The notes under the pieces: model-generated
The model's input: only the letters and a program-made list of their open reading frames with translations
Databases searched by the model: none
What the model was told of the DNA's origin: nothing
Origin: Streptomyces niveus
GTDB lineage: Bacteria > Actinomycetota > Actinomycetes > Streptomycetales > Streptomycetaceae
DNA length: 64,000 bases
Assembly: GCF_002009175.1 (NCBI RefSeq)
Contig: NZ_CP018047.1
Location: forward strand, 3,348,001 to 3,412,000
Direction of reading: 5' to 3'
In this document: positions 54,781 through 62,882 of the stretch, in pieces
Position numbering within the stretch: position 1 is the first letter of the stretch
How the letters are laid out: every line of letters begins with the position of its first letter
Made by a program: the position numbers and the translations under genes

Positions 54781-55240
54781 GGGCGCCGGGCGGCGGCGAT
54801 ACGGGTCCCGAGGCCGGCGGTGCGGGTGCCGCCGGCGCGGGTGCCGGTGGCGCCCCCGGTACCTGGACCGGTGCCGTGGCGGACGCGGCCGGGGACCGGG
54901 ACGCGGGCAGCGCGTCCGGTGGGCCCGCGCGGGACCTGACCGTCGGGGCGTACGGGCCGAAGTCCGCCCGCGCGGTCACGTCCGCGATCTCGCCGACCAC
55001 CGCGCACCGCACCACCTGCGCCCCCTGCGCCCCGGCCACCTCGGCCGCCCGCGCGCAGGCGGCCTCCGCCCCGAGCAGCGCATGACCGGCCGCCGCCAGC
55101 GCCGCCAGATCCGCCGCCGAGCCCGCGCGGTGCCTGGCCACCACCGCCTGGCCCATGGCGAGGATCACCGCGAACACGGCGATCAGCGCGGTCGTCGCCA
55201 TGGCCGCCCAGACCGTCGCCGACCCCCGGTCCCGGCTCAT
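54770..55240 (-). CDS. TadE-like protein of the Tad cluster (Rv3654c family)
   Basis: 156-aa protein with one N-terminal hydrophobic helix (RGSATVWAAMATTALIAVFAVILAMGQAVVARHRAGSAADLAALAAAGHALLG), the pattern used for helicase/secretion-neighbourhood TadE-like proteins. The residue that would be +5 of a prepilin-type site is Trp, not Glu, so it may not be processed. The last 50 residues are Pro/Ala/Gly-rich. Start: ATG at 55240 with AAGGAGG five bases upstream. It overlaps tadE by 4 bp and the convergent helicase by 11 bp. It is the last gene of the Tad operon. Confidence 0.88.
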   Translation of the reverse strand: MSRDRGSATVWAAMATTALIAVFAVILAMGQAVVARHRAGSAADLAALAAAGHALLGAEAACARAAEVAGAQGAQVVRCAVVGEIADVTARADFGPYAPTVRSRAGPPDALPASRSPAASATAPVQVPGAPPAPAPAAPAPPASGPVSPPPGALSP

Positions 55241-55671
55241 GGCACCTCCTTCGCGGGCCCCGACCCGTCCGCCCCCGAGTCCTCGGCCGGTGCCACCGCT
55301 TCCGCGGCGAGCGTCAGTGCGATTCCCCGGGGCCCCGGAGTCGGTGCCTCCACCCGCACCCGCCACAGGTCCTCCGACCGGGCCAGCGTCACCTCGGCGC
55401 CCGCGGGGGCGGCCGAGCGGGCGGCTTCCACCGCCGCGGCCCGGGGCTCGGACCGGGCGGCGGCCCGCGCCCCCGCCCTCGCGGCGTCCACACACTGGAT
55501 CTGCGCGGAGGCCGCCATCAGGGCCCAGAGCAGCGCCGCAACGAATACCACCAGTGCCGGCACCGCCACGGCCGCCTCCGCCGTAACCGACCCCCGATCG
55601 CTGTCCTTCTCGGACGGCCGGGAGGTCCCGATGCCATCGACCGCCGCTCCGGACGACTCAGAACTTCGCAT
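55237..55671 (-). CDS. TadE family pseudopilin-like protein
   Basis: 144-aa protein with a short basic leader, then RGSVTAEAAVAVPALVVFVAALLWALMAASAQIQ. The junction G27/S28 followed by Glu32 at +5 is a prepilin-peptidase site, and the hydrophobic segment is of TadE type. The C-terminal half (AARAGARAAARSEPRAAAVEAARS) is Ala-rich and probably helical, with VTLARSEDLWRVRVEAP as the extracytoplasmic portion. It is a minor pilin or assembly component. The start overlaps the DUF4244 gene by 14 bp and its stop overlaps the TadE-like gene. Confidence 0.88.
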   Translation of the reverse strand: MRSSESSGAAVDGIGTSRPSEKDSDRGSVTAEAAVAVPALVVFVAALLWALMAASAQIQCVDAARAGARAAARSEPRAAAVEAARSAAPAGAEVTLARSEDLWRVRVEAPTPGPRGIALTLAAEAVAPAEDSGADGSGPAKEVP

Positions 55672-55954
55672 TGAGAGCGTTCCCGATGACCGACTCCAGG
55701 GCGCCTGTGACAGACGTGCTCGTGACCACCTTGTAGAGCCCGGCGGCGAGACCGCACGCGGCGAGCGTCACCATCGCGTACTCGGCGCTCACGTTCCCGG
55801 AGTCCGCCCGCAGGCCGGCACGGGTCCACAGGCCGGTTCCCATCCGTGGAACCGCGCCGACACGGACCCTGCTCCGGCGCAGTCGGCTCATCCTGCTCGC
55901 CCCCTCCACCACTCGCCACGCCTGTCGTCCGGACAGCCCCGTCCGCATCTTCAT
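55658..55954 (-). CDS. DUF4244 Flp-pilin-like protein
   Basis: 98-aa protein likely to be the major subunit of the Tad fibre. It has a long basic leader (residues 1-53), then SG/NVSAEYAMVTLAACGLAAGLYKVVTS: Gly53 at -1 and Glu58 at +5 are the prepilin-peptidase signature, with the hydrophobic helix following at once. The mature part would be only 45 residues, the size of Flp pilins. The leader is much longer than in classical Flp. Start: ATG at 55954 with GGAGG five bases upstream. The frame to 56014 is rejected. Confidence 0.85.
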   Translation of the reverse strand: MKMRTGLSGRQAWRVVEGASRMSRLRRSRVRVGAVPRMGTGLWTRAGLRADSGNVSAEYAMVTLAACGLAAGLYKVVTSTSVTGALESVIGNALNAKF

Positions 55955-56017
55955 GTCAACCTCCCGTTGGATCAGCACATTTGGATCAGCGCAGTTGAAA
56001 CAGCTCGGTTGCAAAGC

Positions 56018-56809
56018 TCAGTTGCCCCGCAGCAGCCCGGTCGCCAGGCCGATCACCACCGGGGCCACCCCCACCGCCAGAAAGGCGGGCAGGAAGCACA
56101 GCCCCACCGGAGCGGTGATCAGCGCCTGGGCCCGGCCCGCGCGCGCCGCCGCCTGCCGGGCGCGCTCCGCCCTGAGCCGGTCGGCCAGCCTGGTGACGGG
56201 CTCCGCCGCCGGCGCTCCCGTGGATCCGGCCCGCTCCAGACAGCGGGCCAGGTCCGAGGCGCCCGATATCTCGCCGAACCGCCCCCACGTCTCGACGGGT
56301 TCGCCGCCGAGCCGCAGCGCCGCCGCCGTACTTACCAACCGGTCGCCCACCGGCCCGCCGAGCGACTCGCCCACGGCCTCCGCCGCCTCGCGCGGACCCG
56401 CTCCGGCCGACACGCAGGCGGCCAACAGATCGGCTGCGAGAGGCAATTGCCGCGCCGCCTCGTCCGTGGTCGCGGTGGAGTCCGGCTTACGGGTACGCAG
56501 CCACCGCCCGACGCCGTACGCACAGGCGAGCCCCACCGCCGGTCCGACGATCCCCCCGACCAGGGCCCAGCCGAGGCACCCGATCCCCAACGGCGGCCCC
56601 CACCGCCTGACTCCGGCCCCGAACTCCGGTCGCGTACGCCGCCGACCGGGCGCCGTCTCCCTGCCCAGCAGCGCCACCATCCGTCCGCGCGCGGCCCGTT
56701 CACGCCGCCACCCCGACCAGGCGAGGACGACGGACACCACCGCCGCCAGCAGCGACGCGGCCACCCACACGCTGTGGACGAAATCCCCCTGCGAAAGACG
56801 CTCGTTCAT
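56018..56809 (-). CDS. Type II secretion F-domain protein (TadC-like)
   Basis: 263-aa inner-membrane assembly protein. Membrane helices lie at about 14-30 and 72-98, and again at the C-terminus (LITAPVGLCFLPAFLAVGVAPVVIGLATGLL). The F-domain helical motif LPLAADLLAACVSAGAGPREAAEAVGESLGGPVGDRL is seen at 120-155. With the TadB-like protein encoded just upstream it makes the membrane platform on which CpaF acts. Start: ATG at 56809 overlapping the tadB-like stop as ATGA; the longer frame to 56998 is rejected. Confidence 0.88.
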   Translation of the reverse strand: MNERLSQGDFVHSVWVAASLLAAVVSVVLAWSGWRRERAARGRMVALLGRETAPGRRRTRPEFGAGVRRWGPPLGIGCLGWALVGGIVGPAVGLACAYGVGRWLRTRKPDSTATTDEAARQLPLAADLLAACVSAGAGPREAAEAVGESLGGPVGDRLVSTAAALRLGGEPVETWGRFGEISGASDLARCLERAGSTGAPAAEPVTRLADRLRAERARQAAARAGRAQALITAPVGLCFLPAFLAVGVAPVVIGLATGLLRGN

Positions 56810-57729
56810 GACGCGCTCCCGCCCCGGACGATCCGCCCCGCCCACCAGAAGCCGACCGCCTCCAGCAGCCCGCCCACCACCAGACAGCTCAGGCCGGCAG
56901 GGGTGTGCAGCAGCACGTTCATCGGGTCTGCGCCCATGGCCCAGCCCATCGCCAGGCCCACCAGGGGCAGCAGCGCCAGCACCACGACCGTGGACCACGC
57001 ACCGGCCAACTGGGCCCGTAAGGCGTCTTCTTGATCCCGTTGCGCCCGCAGAGTGGCACCGAGCCGTTCGAGCCCGGCGGCGAGTCCCGCCCCGCCGTCC
57101 ACCGCGACCCGCCAGCAGGCCGCGACCCCGACAAGACCCTCCGCACCCGGCAGCCAGGCCGCCCTGCGTAGAGCCGCGGGGACGTCACCGCCGAATCGGG
57201 CATCCGCGACCACCAGGGCGATCTCCAGGCCGCCCAGGTCACGGCCGACGGCCCGGACGGCCGTGGTGAGCCCGTCGGCCGGTTGCGCCCCGGCTCTCAA
57301 CTCCCCGACGAACACGTCGCAGAGACCACGCACGGCCTCGGCACGCCGCTCCGCCGCGCGCCGACGCTCCCCGGCCCGCAACCGCCGCCCCACGAGCGGC
57401 ACCGCCACCGCCCCGGCGATCAGCGGCAGCACCGACTCGCCCCAGAGAGCGAGCACCGCGGCGACGGGCAGACAGAACCACTCCCTCGGCAACCTCGTCA
57501 GCCGCTGCCGGACCGCCGTCGCCGCCCGCTTCCACAGCGGCACCGCCCGCCGCCTCGCCGCGGCCCCGGCCAGGCCGCCGGCACCGCCGCTGAGCAGCAG
57601 CTCCGCTCGCCGTGACACCGACGCCCCGGCCACCCAATGCGATACCGCCAATCCCGAGGTCACCACGGCGCAGAGGACGGTGACGCTCATCGGGAGCGGG
57701 ATCAGGGTCATCTCCTCCATCGCCGTCAC
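56806..57729 (-). CDS. Type II secretion F-domain protein (TadB-like)
   Basis: 307-aa membrane protein. Helices at about 12-32 and 88-110, a cytoplasmic F-domain (RAEAVRGLCDVFVGELRAGAQPADGLTTAVRAVGRDLGG near 130-170) and two C-terminal helices (VVVLALLPLVGLAMGWAM, GLSCLVVGGLLEAVGFWWAG) are visible. It is the partner of the TadC-like protein. The GTG at 57729 overlaps the cpaF-like stop (GTGA). The gene order cpaF-tadB-tadC is standard for Tad systems. Confidence 0.88.
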   Translation of the reverse strand: MTAMEEMTLIPLPMSVTVLCAVVTSGLAVSHWVAGASVSRRAELLLSGGAGGLAGAAARRRAVPLWKRAATAVRQRLTRLPREWFCLPVAAVLALWGESVLPLIAGAVAVPLVGRRLRAGERRRAAERRAEAVRGLCDVFVGELRAGAQPADGLTTAVRAVGRDLGGLEIALVVADARFGGDVPAALRRAAWLPGAEGLVGVAACWRVAVDGGAGLAAGLERLGATLRAQRDQEDALRAQLAGAWSTVVVLALLPLVGLAMGWAMGADPMNVLLHTPAGLSCLVVGGLLEAVGFWWAGRIVRGGSAS

Positions 57730-58907
57730 AGCGCTTCCCCGATCAGCGACCTCAGCCTCGGCCAGCCCCGTTCGTACGCGAACCCCTCCACGCCCCAGCG
57801 CAGCGCGGGCACCGGCACCACCAGCCCCGCCGCGTCCCGCTCCAGCACGTGCACCTCGGCGATACGACGCGTCCCGGCCCGGTCCCGTACGAGATGGATC
57901 ACCACCGACAGTGCCGCCGCCAACTGGCTGTGCAGGGCGGCCCGGTCGAGCCCGGCGGCCGTCCCGAGGGCTTCCAGCCGAGCGGGCACGTCGGCGGCGG
58001 TGTTCGCGTGGACCGTCCCGCAGCCGCCCTCGTGACCCGTGTTCAGGGCCGCGAGAAGTGTTGTCACCTCAGCTCCGCGCACCTCCCCGACCACCAGCCG
58101 GTCCGGCCGCATCCGCAGCGCCTGCCGCACCAGGTCCTCCAGCGTCACCTCGCCCGCGCCCTCCTGGTTGGCGGGCCGCGCCTCCAGGCGCACGACGTGC
58201 GGGTGGTCGGGCCTCAACTCGGCCGAGTCCTCGGCCAGTACGATCCGCTCGCGCTCACCCACCAGCCCGAGCAGGGCCGACAGGAGGGTCGTCTTCCCCG
58301 AGCCCGTGCCGCCGCTGATCAGGAACGACACCCGGGCCTCGATCAGTGCCCGCAGCAGTCGCTCGCCACCCGGCGGCAGCGTCCCGGCGGCGGTCAGTTC
58401 CGCCGGAGAGAAGGCGCGGGGCCGCACGACCCGCAGCGACAAATGGGTCGAACCCACGGCCACCGGGGGCAGCACCGCGTGCATGCGTGTCCCGTCGGGC
58501 AGCCGGGCGTCCACCCACGGGCGCGCGTCGTCCAGCCGTCTGCCCGCCACCGCCGCGAGCCGCTGCGCCAGCCTCCGTACGGCCGAGGCGTCCGCGAACG
58601 ACACATCCGTCAGCTCCAGCCCGCCGCCCCGGTCCACCCAGACACGGTCGGGTGCCGAGACCAGCACGTCGGTCACGGACGGATCGGCCAGCAGGGGCTC
58701 CAGCGGCCCCGTCCCGACCAGCTCGCACCTCAACTCCTCCGCCGCGCCGAGCACTTCCGTGTCCCCCAGGAGCCTCCCCTGGGCCCTCAGAGCCGCCGCC
58801 ACGCGCGCCGGGGTCGGCTCGGCCCCGCTCTCCGCCAGACGCTGCCGTACGGCGTCCAGGAGCGCTCCACCGACCTGCGCGCCCCTGGGCCGCGCCACGG
58901 CGCTCAC
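57726..58907 (-). CDS. TadA/CpaF-family secretion ATPase
   Basis: 393-aa hexameric type II/IV secretion ATPase that powers pilus assembly. The N-terminal all-alpha domain contains LVGTGPLEPLLADPSVTDVLV. The RecA-like domain has Walker A ISGGTGSGKTTLLSALLG (near 198), the Asp box VLAEDSAEL, the His box with GTVHANTAADVPARLEAL and the RMRPDRLVVGEVRGAE Walker B-like region. It ends in the typical IAEVHVLERD sequence. Its start (GTG 58907) overlaps the ssd stop. TadA and CpaF are two names for this family; I use neither as a gene symbol. Confidence 0.93.
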   Translation of the reverse strand: MSAVARPRGAQVGGALLDAVRQRLAESGAEPTPARVAAALRAQGRLLGDTEVLGAAEELRCELVGTGPLEPLLADPSVTDVLVSAPDRVWVDRGGGLELTDVSFADASAVRRLAQRLAAVAGRRLDDARPWVDARLPDGTRMHAVLPPVAVGSTHLSLRVVRPRAFSPAELTAAGTLPPGGERLLRALIEARVSFLISGGTGSGKTTLLSALLGLVGERERIVLAEDSAELRPDHPHVVRLEARPANQEGAGEVTLEDLVRQALRMRPDRLVVGEVRGAEVTTLLAALNTGHEGGCGTVHANTAADVPARLEALGTAAGLDRAALHSQLAAALSVVIHLVRDRAGTRRIAEVHVLERDAAGLVVPVPALRWGVEGFAYERGWPRLRSLIGEAL

Positions 58908-60019
58908 GCGGTCACGCTCCCGTCCCCGGCACCCACCAGCGCCCGGTCCCAGAACGCGGCGCAGAACCGCGCCAGCGGTCCCCGCGCGCTCGCCCCCGGC
59001 GGCGCTCCGCTCTCCTGGGCCGCCAACAGGCCCGGCTCCTTGGGAAGTTCACCCACGAGCGGCAGCCGCAGCGCGTCGGCCACCCAACTGTCGTCCAGCC
59101 CGGTCGCGTACGGCCCGCGGACCACCGCCCGCAGGTCCGGCAGGACCATGCCCACCATGGACGCGACGCGGCCGGCGGCCGCGACGGCCCGCAGCTCTCC
59201 CGGCACCACCAGCAGCCCGACGTCCAGCTGCGCCAGCGCCTCCGCCACGCCCTCGTCGACCCGGCGCGGCAGATCCACGACCACGACCCCGCACCGCCTG
59301 CGGGCCGCCGCGAGGACGGACCGCATGGCCTCGGGCGGGACCAGCACACAGTCGCCCCGGTCCCAGCTGAGAACCCGCAGATCGTGCAGCCGGGGCAGCG
59401 ACTCCTCCAACGCACCACCCGCCACCCGCCCCTTGGAGGCGGCGAAATCAGGCCACCGGCGCCCCTCCACCCGTTCGCCGCCGAGCAGCACGTCGAGTCC
59501 GCCGCCGAGCGGATCGCCGTCGACGAGCATGGTCCGCAGGCCCTGCCGGGCCGCCGTGACCGCCAGGGCGCAGGCGAGCGTCGAGGCCCCGGCACCGCCC
59601 CGGCCGCCGATCACCCCGACGGTGAGCGCCTGGCGCCCCACCCCTTCGGCGACATCGGCGATCCGGTCCACGAGCCAGCTCTCGGCGTCGGGCAGCCGCA
59701 GCACACACTCGGCGCCGATCTCGACCGCCCGCCGCCATACGTCCGGGTCGTCCTGGTCACGGCCGACGAGCAGCACGTCCCGGCGCCGGGTCGCGGACCG
59801 GCAGCGTGCGGCCGCGTCGTCCCCCACCAGCACCAGCGGCGCGGACTCCCAACCGCCCCGCCGCTCGGGCACGGAGTGGTGCACCTCCGGCTCCGCGCCC
59901 GCGGCCGCGCACAGGCGCAGCAGATCGTCGAGCAGCTCGACGTCCTCGGTCACGATCAGCGGTCCGGCCAGGCGCCCTTCGGCGACCGGCGAGCGGTCGG
60001 ACGTCCTGAATCCAGCCAT
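58904..60019 (-). CDS. ssd: Septum-site determining protein Ssd (CpaE-like ATPase)
   Basis: 371-aa MinD/ParA-superfamily protein. A pseudo-receiver-like N-terminal domain (about 15-125) is followed by an ATPase domain with the deviant Walker A GGRGGAGASTLACALA (the usual Lys replaced by Ala), LVDGDPLGGGLD and CGVVVVDLPRR. The missing P-loop lysines are typical of actinobacterial Ssd. In the Tad context it places or regulates the machine, like CpaE; in mycobacteria Ssd influences septation. Start taken as ATG 60019 with a G-rich site upstream; a GTG at 60028 is an alternative. It is the first gene of the Tad operon. Confidence 0.88.
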   Translation of the reverse strand: MAGFRTSDRSPVAEGRLAGPLIVTEDVELLDDLLRLCAAAGAEPEVHHSVPERRGGWESAPLVLVGDDAAARCRSATRRRDVLLVGRDQDDPDVWRRAVEIGAECVLRLPDAESWLVDRIADVAEGVGRQALTVGVIGGRGGAGASTLACALAVTAARQGLRTMLVDGDPLGGGLDVLLGGERVEGRRWPDFAASKGRVAGGALEESLPRLHDLRVLSWDRGDCVLVPPEAMRSVLAAARRRCGVVVVDLPRRVDEGVAEALAQLDVGLLVVPGELRAVAAAGRVASMVGMVLPDLRAVVRGPYATGLDDSWVADALRLPLVGELPKEPGLLAAQESGAPPGASARGPLARFCAAFWDRALVGAGDGSVTA

Positions 60020-60235
60020 TCTCTCCACCCCCTATTTACCGCGGTCCCGGATCGATGTCGCAGTCGCGCCGAAGCGCGAACCCCTACTTCCGGAGACACC
60101 CGAAGGGCATCGGCGGAGCGGGCTCTCAGCGATCTCGAAGTGATCCGGCATCCGTGATTCCGGCTACCGCGAACTTTCGCGGTGGGAAATCACCGTGCAC
60201 CGCGGGGAAAAAACGTGTGGATCTTGCTCAAAAGC

Positions 60236-60262
60236 TGTGGACAACTCACCGGTTGTGAATAA
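60236..60262. promoter_or_regulatory. DnaA-box-like site and AT-rich element upstream of ssd
   Basis: TGTGGACAA (60236-60244) is the exact complement of the Streptomyces DnaA box TTGTCCACA, and TTGTGAATAA follows at 60253-60262. It lies in the 569-bp divergent region between ssd and the HAD gene. Other features there are the hairpin at 60418-60452 and G-runs near 60468-60477. Confidence 0.4.
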
Positions 60263-60417
60263 CTCCGTAGCTCATACCGGTGACTTCCGAGAGCAGCCTG
60301 GCAACTACGCACAGTGACGAGTAGAGTGCGAATCAGATCCGCGCACGCGAAGAGACACGAGGGGAGGGGATGGGCGTAGTTCACGGGCCCGGGCGCCGGA
60401 AACGTATCCGGACATGC

Positions 60418-60452
60418 GACGACCCCCGCCGGGGGGGAGAGCGGGGGTCGTC
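60418..60452. terminator. Hairpin in the ssd/HAD intergenic region
   Basis: GACGACCCCCGC (60418-60429) and its perfect complement (60441-60452) with an 11-base G-rich loop. No gene ends here on either strand, so it may terminate a small RNA or act as an attenuator in the leader of the HAD gene. A nine-G run follows downstream. Confidence 0.55.
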
Positions 60453-60588
60453 CCCCAGACCGACTCGGGGGGGGGAGGAGCCGGACCAGGTGAGCACGGT
60501 CGCGAACGATCCGTGACTTCCATGGTGTACCCGAGAGCCTTCTCAGGCAAACCCACGCGCCGTACCTTACGCCGAATGGTGGGCGCCT

Positions 60589-61425
60589 ATGCTCGACTTC
60601 GTGGAAAACCACTCCTTGCCTCGCACAGCGGCCTTCTTTGACCTGGACAAGACGGTCATTGCGAAGTCGTCGACGTTGACCTTCAGCAAGTCCTTCTATC
60701 AAGGCGGACTGATCAACCGCCGAGCCGTACTGCGCACCGCATACACGCAGTTCGTCTTTCTCGCCGGCGGCGCCGATCACGACCAGATGGAGCGCATGCG
60801 CGAGTACCTCTCCGCGCTCTGCAAGGGCTGGAACGTCCAGCAGGTCAAGGAGATCGTCGCCGAGACGCTGCACGATCTCATCGACCCGATCATCTACGAC
60901 GAAGCCGCCTCCCTCATCGAGGATCACCACACGGCCGGACGCGACGTGGTGATCGTCTCCACGTCCGGCGCGGAGGTCGTCGAGCCCATCGGCGAACTCC
61001 TCGGCGCCGACAGGGTCGTGGCGACCCGCATGGTCGTCGGTGAGGACGGCTGCTTCACGGGCGAGATCGAGTACTACGCGTACGGGCCGACCAAGGCCGC
61101 GGCGGTCAAGGCGCTCGCCGCGTCCGAGGGATACGACCTGGACCGCTGTTACGCGTACAGCGACTCCGCCACCGACCTGCCGATGCTCCAGTCGGTCGGC
61201 CATCCGTACGCGGTCAATCCGGACAGGGCGCTACGGCGGGAGGCGGTGGCCCGTGATTGGCCGATTCTCGTCTTCAACCGGCCGGTCCGGCTCAAGCAGC
61301 GACTGCCCGCCTTCTCGATGCCGCCACGGCCGGCACTCGTGGCGGCGGCAGCGGTGGGCGCGGCCGCGGCCACCGCCGGACTGGTCTGGTACGCGAGCCG
61401 GCGACGCCAGACGGCTTCGGCGTGA
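60589..61425 (+). CDS. HAD superfamily phosphatase (HAD-IB) with C-terminal membrane anchor
   Basis: 278-aa hydrolase of the SerB/phosphoserine-phosphatase-like branch. Motif I is FFDLDKTVIA (nucleophile Asp18, acid/base Asp20), motif II is VIVSTSGAE, motif III is the Lys in GPTKAAAVKAL and motif IV is CYAYSDSATDLPML. A four-helix cap lies between about 30 and 105. The C-terminus (PALVAAAAVGAAAATAGLVWYASRRR) is a tail anchor. The substrate is not evident. In Streptomyces this gene has been labelled morphological-differentiation associated. Start: ATG at 60589 with GGTGGG upstream. Confidence 0.92.
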   Translation: MLDFVENHSLPRTAAFFDLDKTVIAKSSTLTFSKSFYQGGLINRRAVLRTAYTQFVFLAGGADHDQMERMREYLSALCKGWNVQQVKEIVAETLHDLIDPIIYDEAASLIEDHHTAGRDVVIVSTSGAEVVEPIGELLGADRVVATRMVVGEDGCFTGEIEYYAYGPTKAAAVKALAASEGYDLDRCYAYSDSATDLPMLQSVGHPYAVNPDRALRREAVARDWPILVFNRPVRLKQRLPAFSMPPRPALVAAAAVGAAAATAGLVWYASRRRQTASA

Positions 61426-61549
61426 CCGGACCGGATGACCGGACCCGGACCGGACCCCGGCGACCTGACCGGCCACGGCCGGGCGATTCGCCCGTATTTG
61501 AACCCAAAAGTAAAGTTGTCGAGCGAGGGCTTTCGCTTACCTTCGGACA

Positions 61550-61790
61550 GGAGTAGAAAGGAATCGACGGCCCGCGAGACCGAGGACATCCGAGAGGATG
61601 ACCTGTTGACGCAAGAAGGCCCCACGGACCGAGCATGAAAACCGAGTACCCACGCGACGTCGACCCGTCGATTACGGGCCAGCCGCACCAGGGACGGGCG
61701 AAGTACCCGACCTGATGGGCAAAACTACGAGGACGCTTGGTAACTGGGTGGACGTGCCAGCGGCGGTACCTCTCCGGTACCGCCGCAATC
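61550..61790 (+). ncRNA. Probable 6S-like small RNA (scr3559 position)
   Basis: The 446-bp gap between the HAD gene and the Fic-like gene has no credible ORF. It has a promoter-like pair (TTGTCG 61516-61521, 16 bp, TACCTT 61538-61543) and ends at a strong hairpin (61760-61786). By gene order this is the place from which S. coelicolor makes scr3559, described as a 6S-like RNA. Short pairings such as CCCGT/ACGGG near 61664-61677 hint at structure. The 5' boundary is a guess; an RNA starting nearer 61600 (about 190 nt) is also possible. Confidence 0.5.
61760..61786 (+). terminator. Terminator hairpin of the putative 6S-like RNA
   Basis: A perfect 11-bp stem (GCGGCGGTACC and its complement) with loop TCTCC. 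It is followed at once by a second small hairpin TGTGTGC-CGA-GCACACA (61792-61808). Confidence 0.8.
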
Positions 61791-61871
61791 GTGTGTGCCG
61801 AGCACACATCCGGGACGCACACACCGAAGGGCCGCGCCGCCGGACCGGCCGGCGGCAGCGACCCGCGCGGC

Positions 61872-62780
61872 TCAGGCCGCGCCGCGCTGGAGCGCCTCGC
61901 ACACGGCAGTCGACTCCCTGACACCCAGTTCGACCGCGCGCCCGCAGTGCGCGATCCAGACCGCCATCCCCTCCGGCGTCCCCGAGAGATAACCGTCGAA
62001 CGCCGCCACGTACGCGGCGCGCCCCAACTCCGCGTGTCCGGCCTCGGACGGGCAGATCGACTTGGGGTCGAGCCCACTGCCGATCAGCACGATCCGTTCG
62101 GCGGCGCGCGCCACCAGGCCGTTGTACGAGCCGAAGGGGCGCAGCGCCAGCAGTTCGCCGTGCACCACGGCCGCCGTGACGAGCGCGGGCGCCGAACTCC
62201 CCTGGACCACCAGCTCCGAGAGGCCGTCCAGCCGTCCGGCCACCTCGTCGGCGCCGGGCAGCGGTGCCTCGATCAGCGGTTTGGGGCTGTCCGGCCCCGG
62301 CGCCTCGACGACCGGTTCACCGGCGAGCCTCGGCCGGCCCACCGTCTCCCCCGCGATCCCGGAACCTTCGGCAGCCGTGACCTCAGCGCCGACGCCACCG
62401 GCCGCCACCAGATGCAGCCGCGCCAGTACCCGTACCGGCGACTGTCGCCAGATGGAGAGGAGTTGGCCCGCCTCGGCCGTCAGGCGCAGCGCCGCCCCCA
62501 CCGTCAGCGCGTCGGCCGAGGAGCCGAAGTCGCTGCGCCTGCGCACCTCTTCCAGCGCCCAATCCGCCCCGGAGAGCGCCGCCGATCCGCGCGCCGCACG
62601 CAGCGCCGCCTCCGAGGTGACCTCGTTGCTGCGCCGTCTCATCACCCGGTGCCCGTAGACCCGGTCGACCGCCTCGCGCACCGAATCCACCGCGTCGGGG
62701 ACGCCCGGCAGGGAGCCAAGTGTGGCGAGAGGGTCATGCCCTCGTGGAGCGGACGAAGCGTTCGAAGCTGTCGTACTCAT
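61872..62780 (-). CDS. Fic-fold protein with a degenerate active site
   Basis: 302-aa helical protein that aligns with Fic/Doc AMP-transferases by its core ELLALRPFGSYNGLVARAAER. The canonical motif is HxFx(D/E)GNGRxxR. Here the positions read Arg214, Phe216, Ser218, Tyr219, Asn220, Gly221, Leu222 and Arg225, so the catalytic His, the acidic residue, one Gly and the first Arg are lost while Phe, Asn, Gly and the last Arg remain. AMPylation is unlikely. Orthologues are sometimes labelled oxidoreductase. Start: ATG at 62780, MSTTASNASSAP. It is divergent from the ATPase gene, 102 bp away. Confidence 0.75.
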   Translation of the reverse strand: MSTTASNASSAPRGHDPLATLGSLPGVPDAVDSVREAVDRVYGHRVMRRRSNEVTSEAALRAARGSAALSGADWALEEVRRRSDFGSSADALTVGAALRLTAEAGQLLSIWRQSPVRVLARLHLVAAGGVGAEVTAAEGSGIAGETVGRPRLAGEPVVEAPGPDSPKPLIEAPLPGADEVAGRLDGLSELVVQGSSAPALVTAAVVHGELLALRPFGSYNGLVARAAERIVLIGSGLDPKSICPSEAGHAELGRAAYVAAFDGYLSGTPEGMAVWIAHCGRAVELGVRESTAVCEALQRGAA

Positions 62781-62882
62781 AGGTAGCAAGGCTACGCGCC
62801 CGCAGCGCGCGCCCCACGTTGGAGTGGTCTTCTTCACCGGAAATGACAGCGCACAGCAACAACAGCACTACGCTAGGTGAAC

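Noticed and set aside
60414..60641. Small ORFs in the ssd/HAD gap on either strand
   Set aside because: They are Pro/Gly/Arg-rich, lack ribosome-binding sites and cover the hairpin; the plus-strand one overlaps the HAD start in another frame.
61435..61638. 67-codon ORF in the presumed small-RNA region
   Set aside because: Weak start context, no homology character, and it overlaps the putative promoter and 5' part of the RNA.
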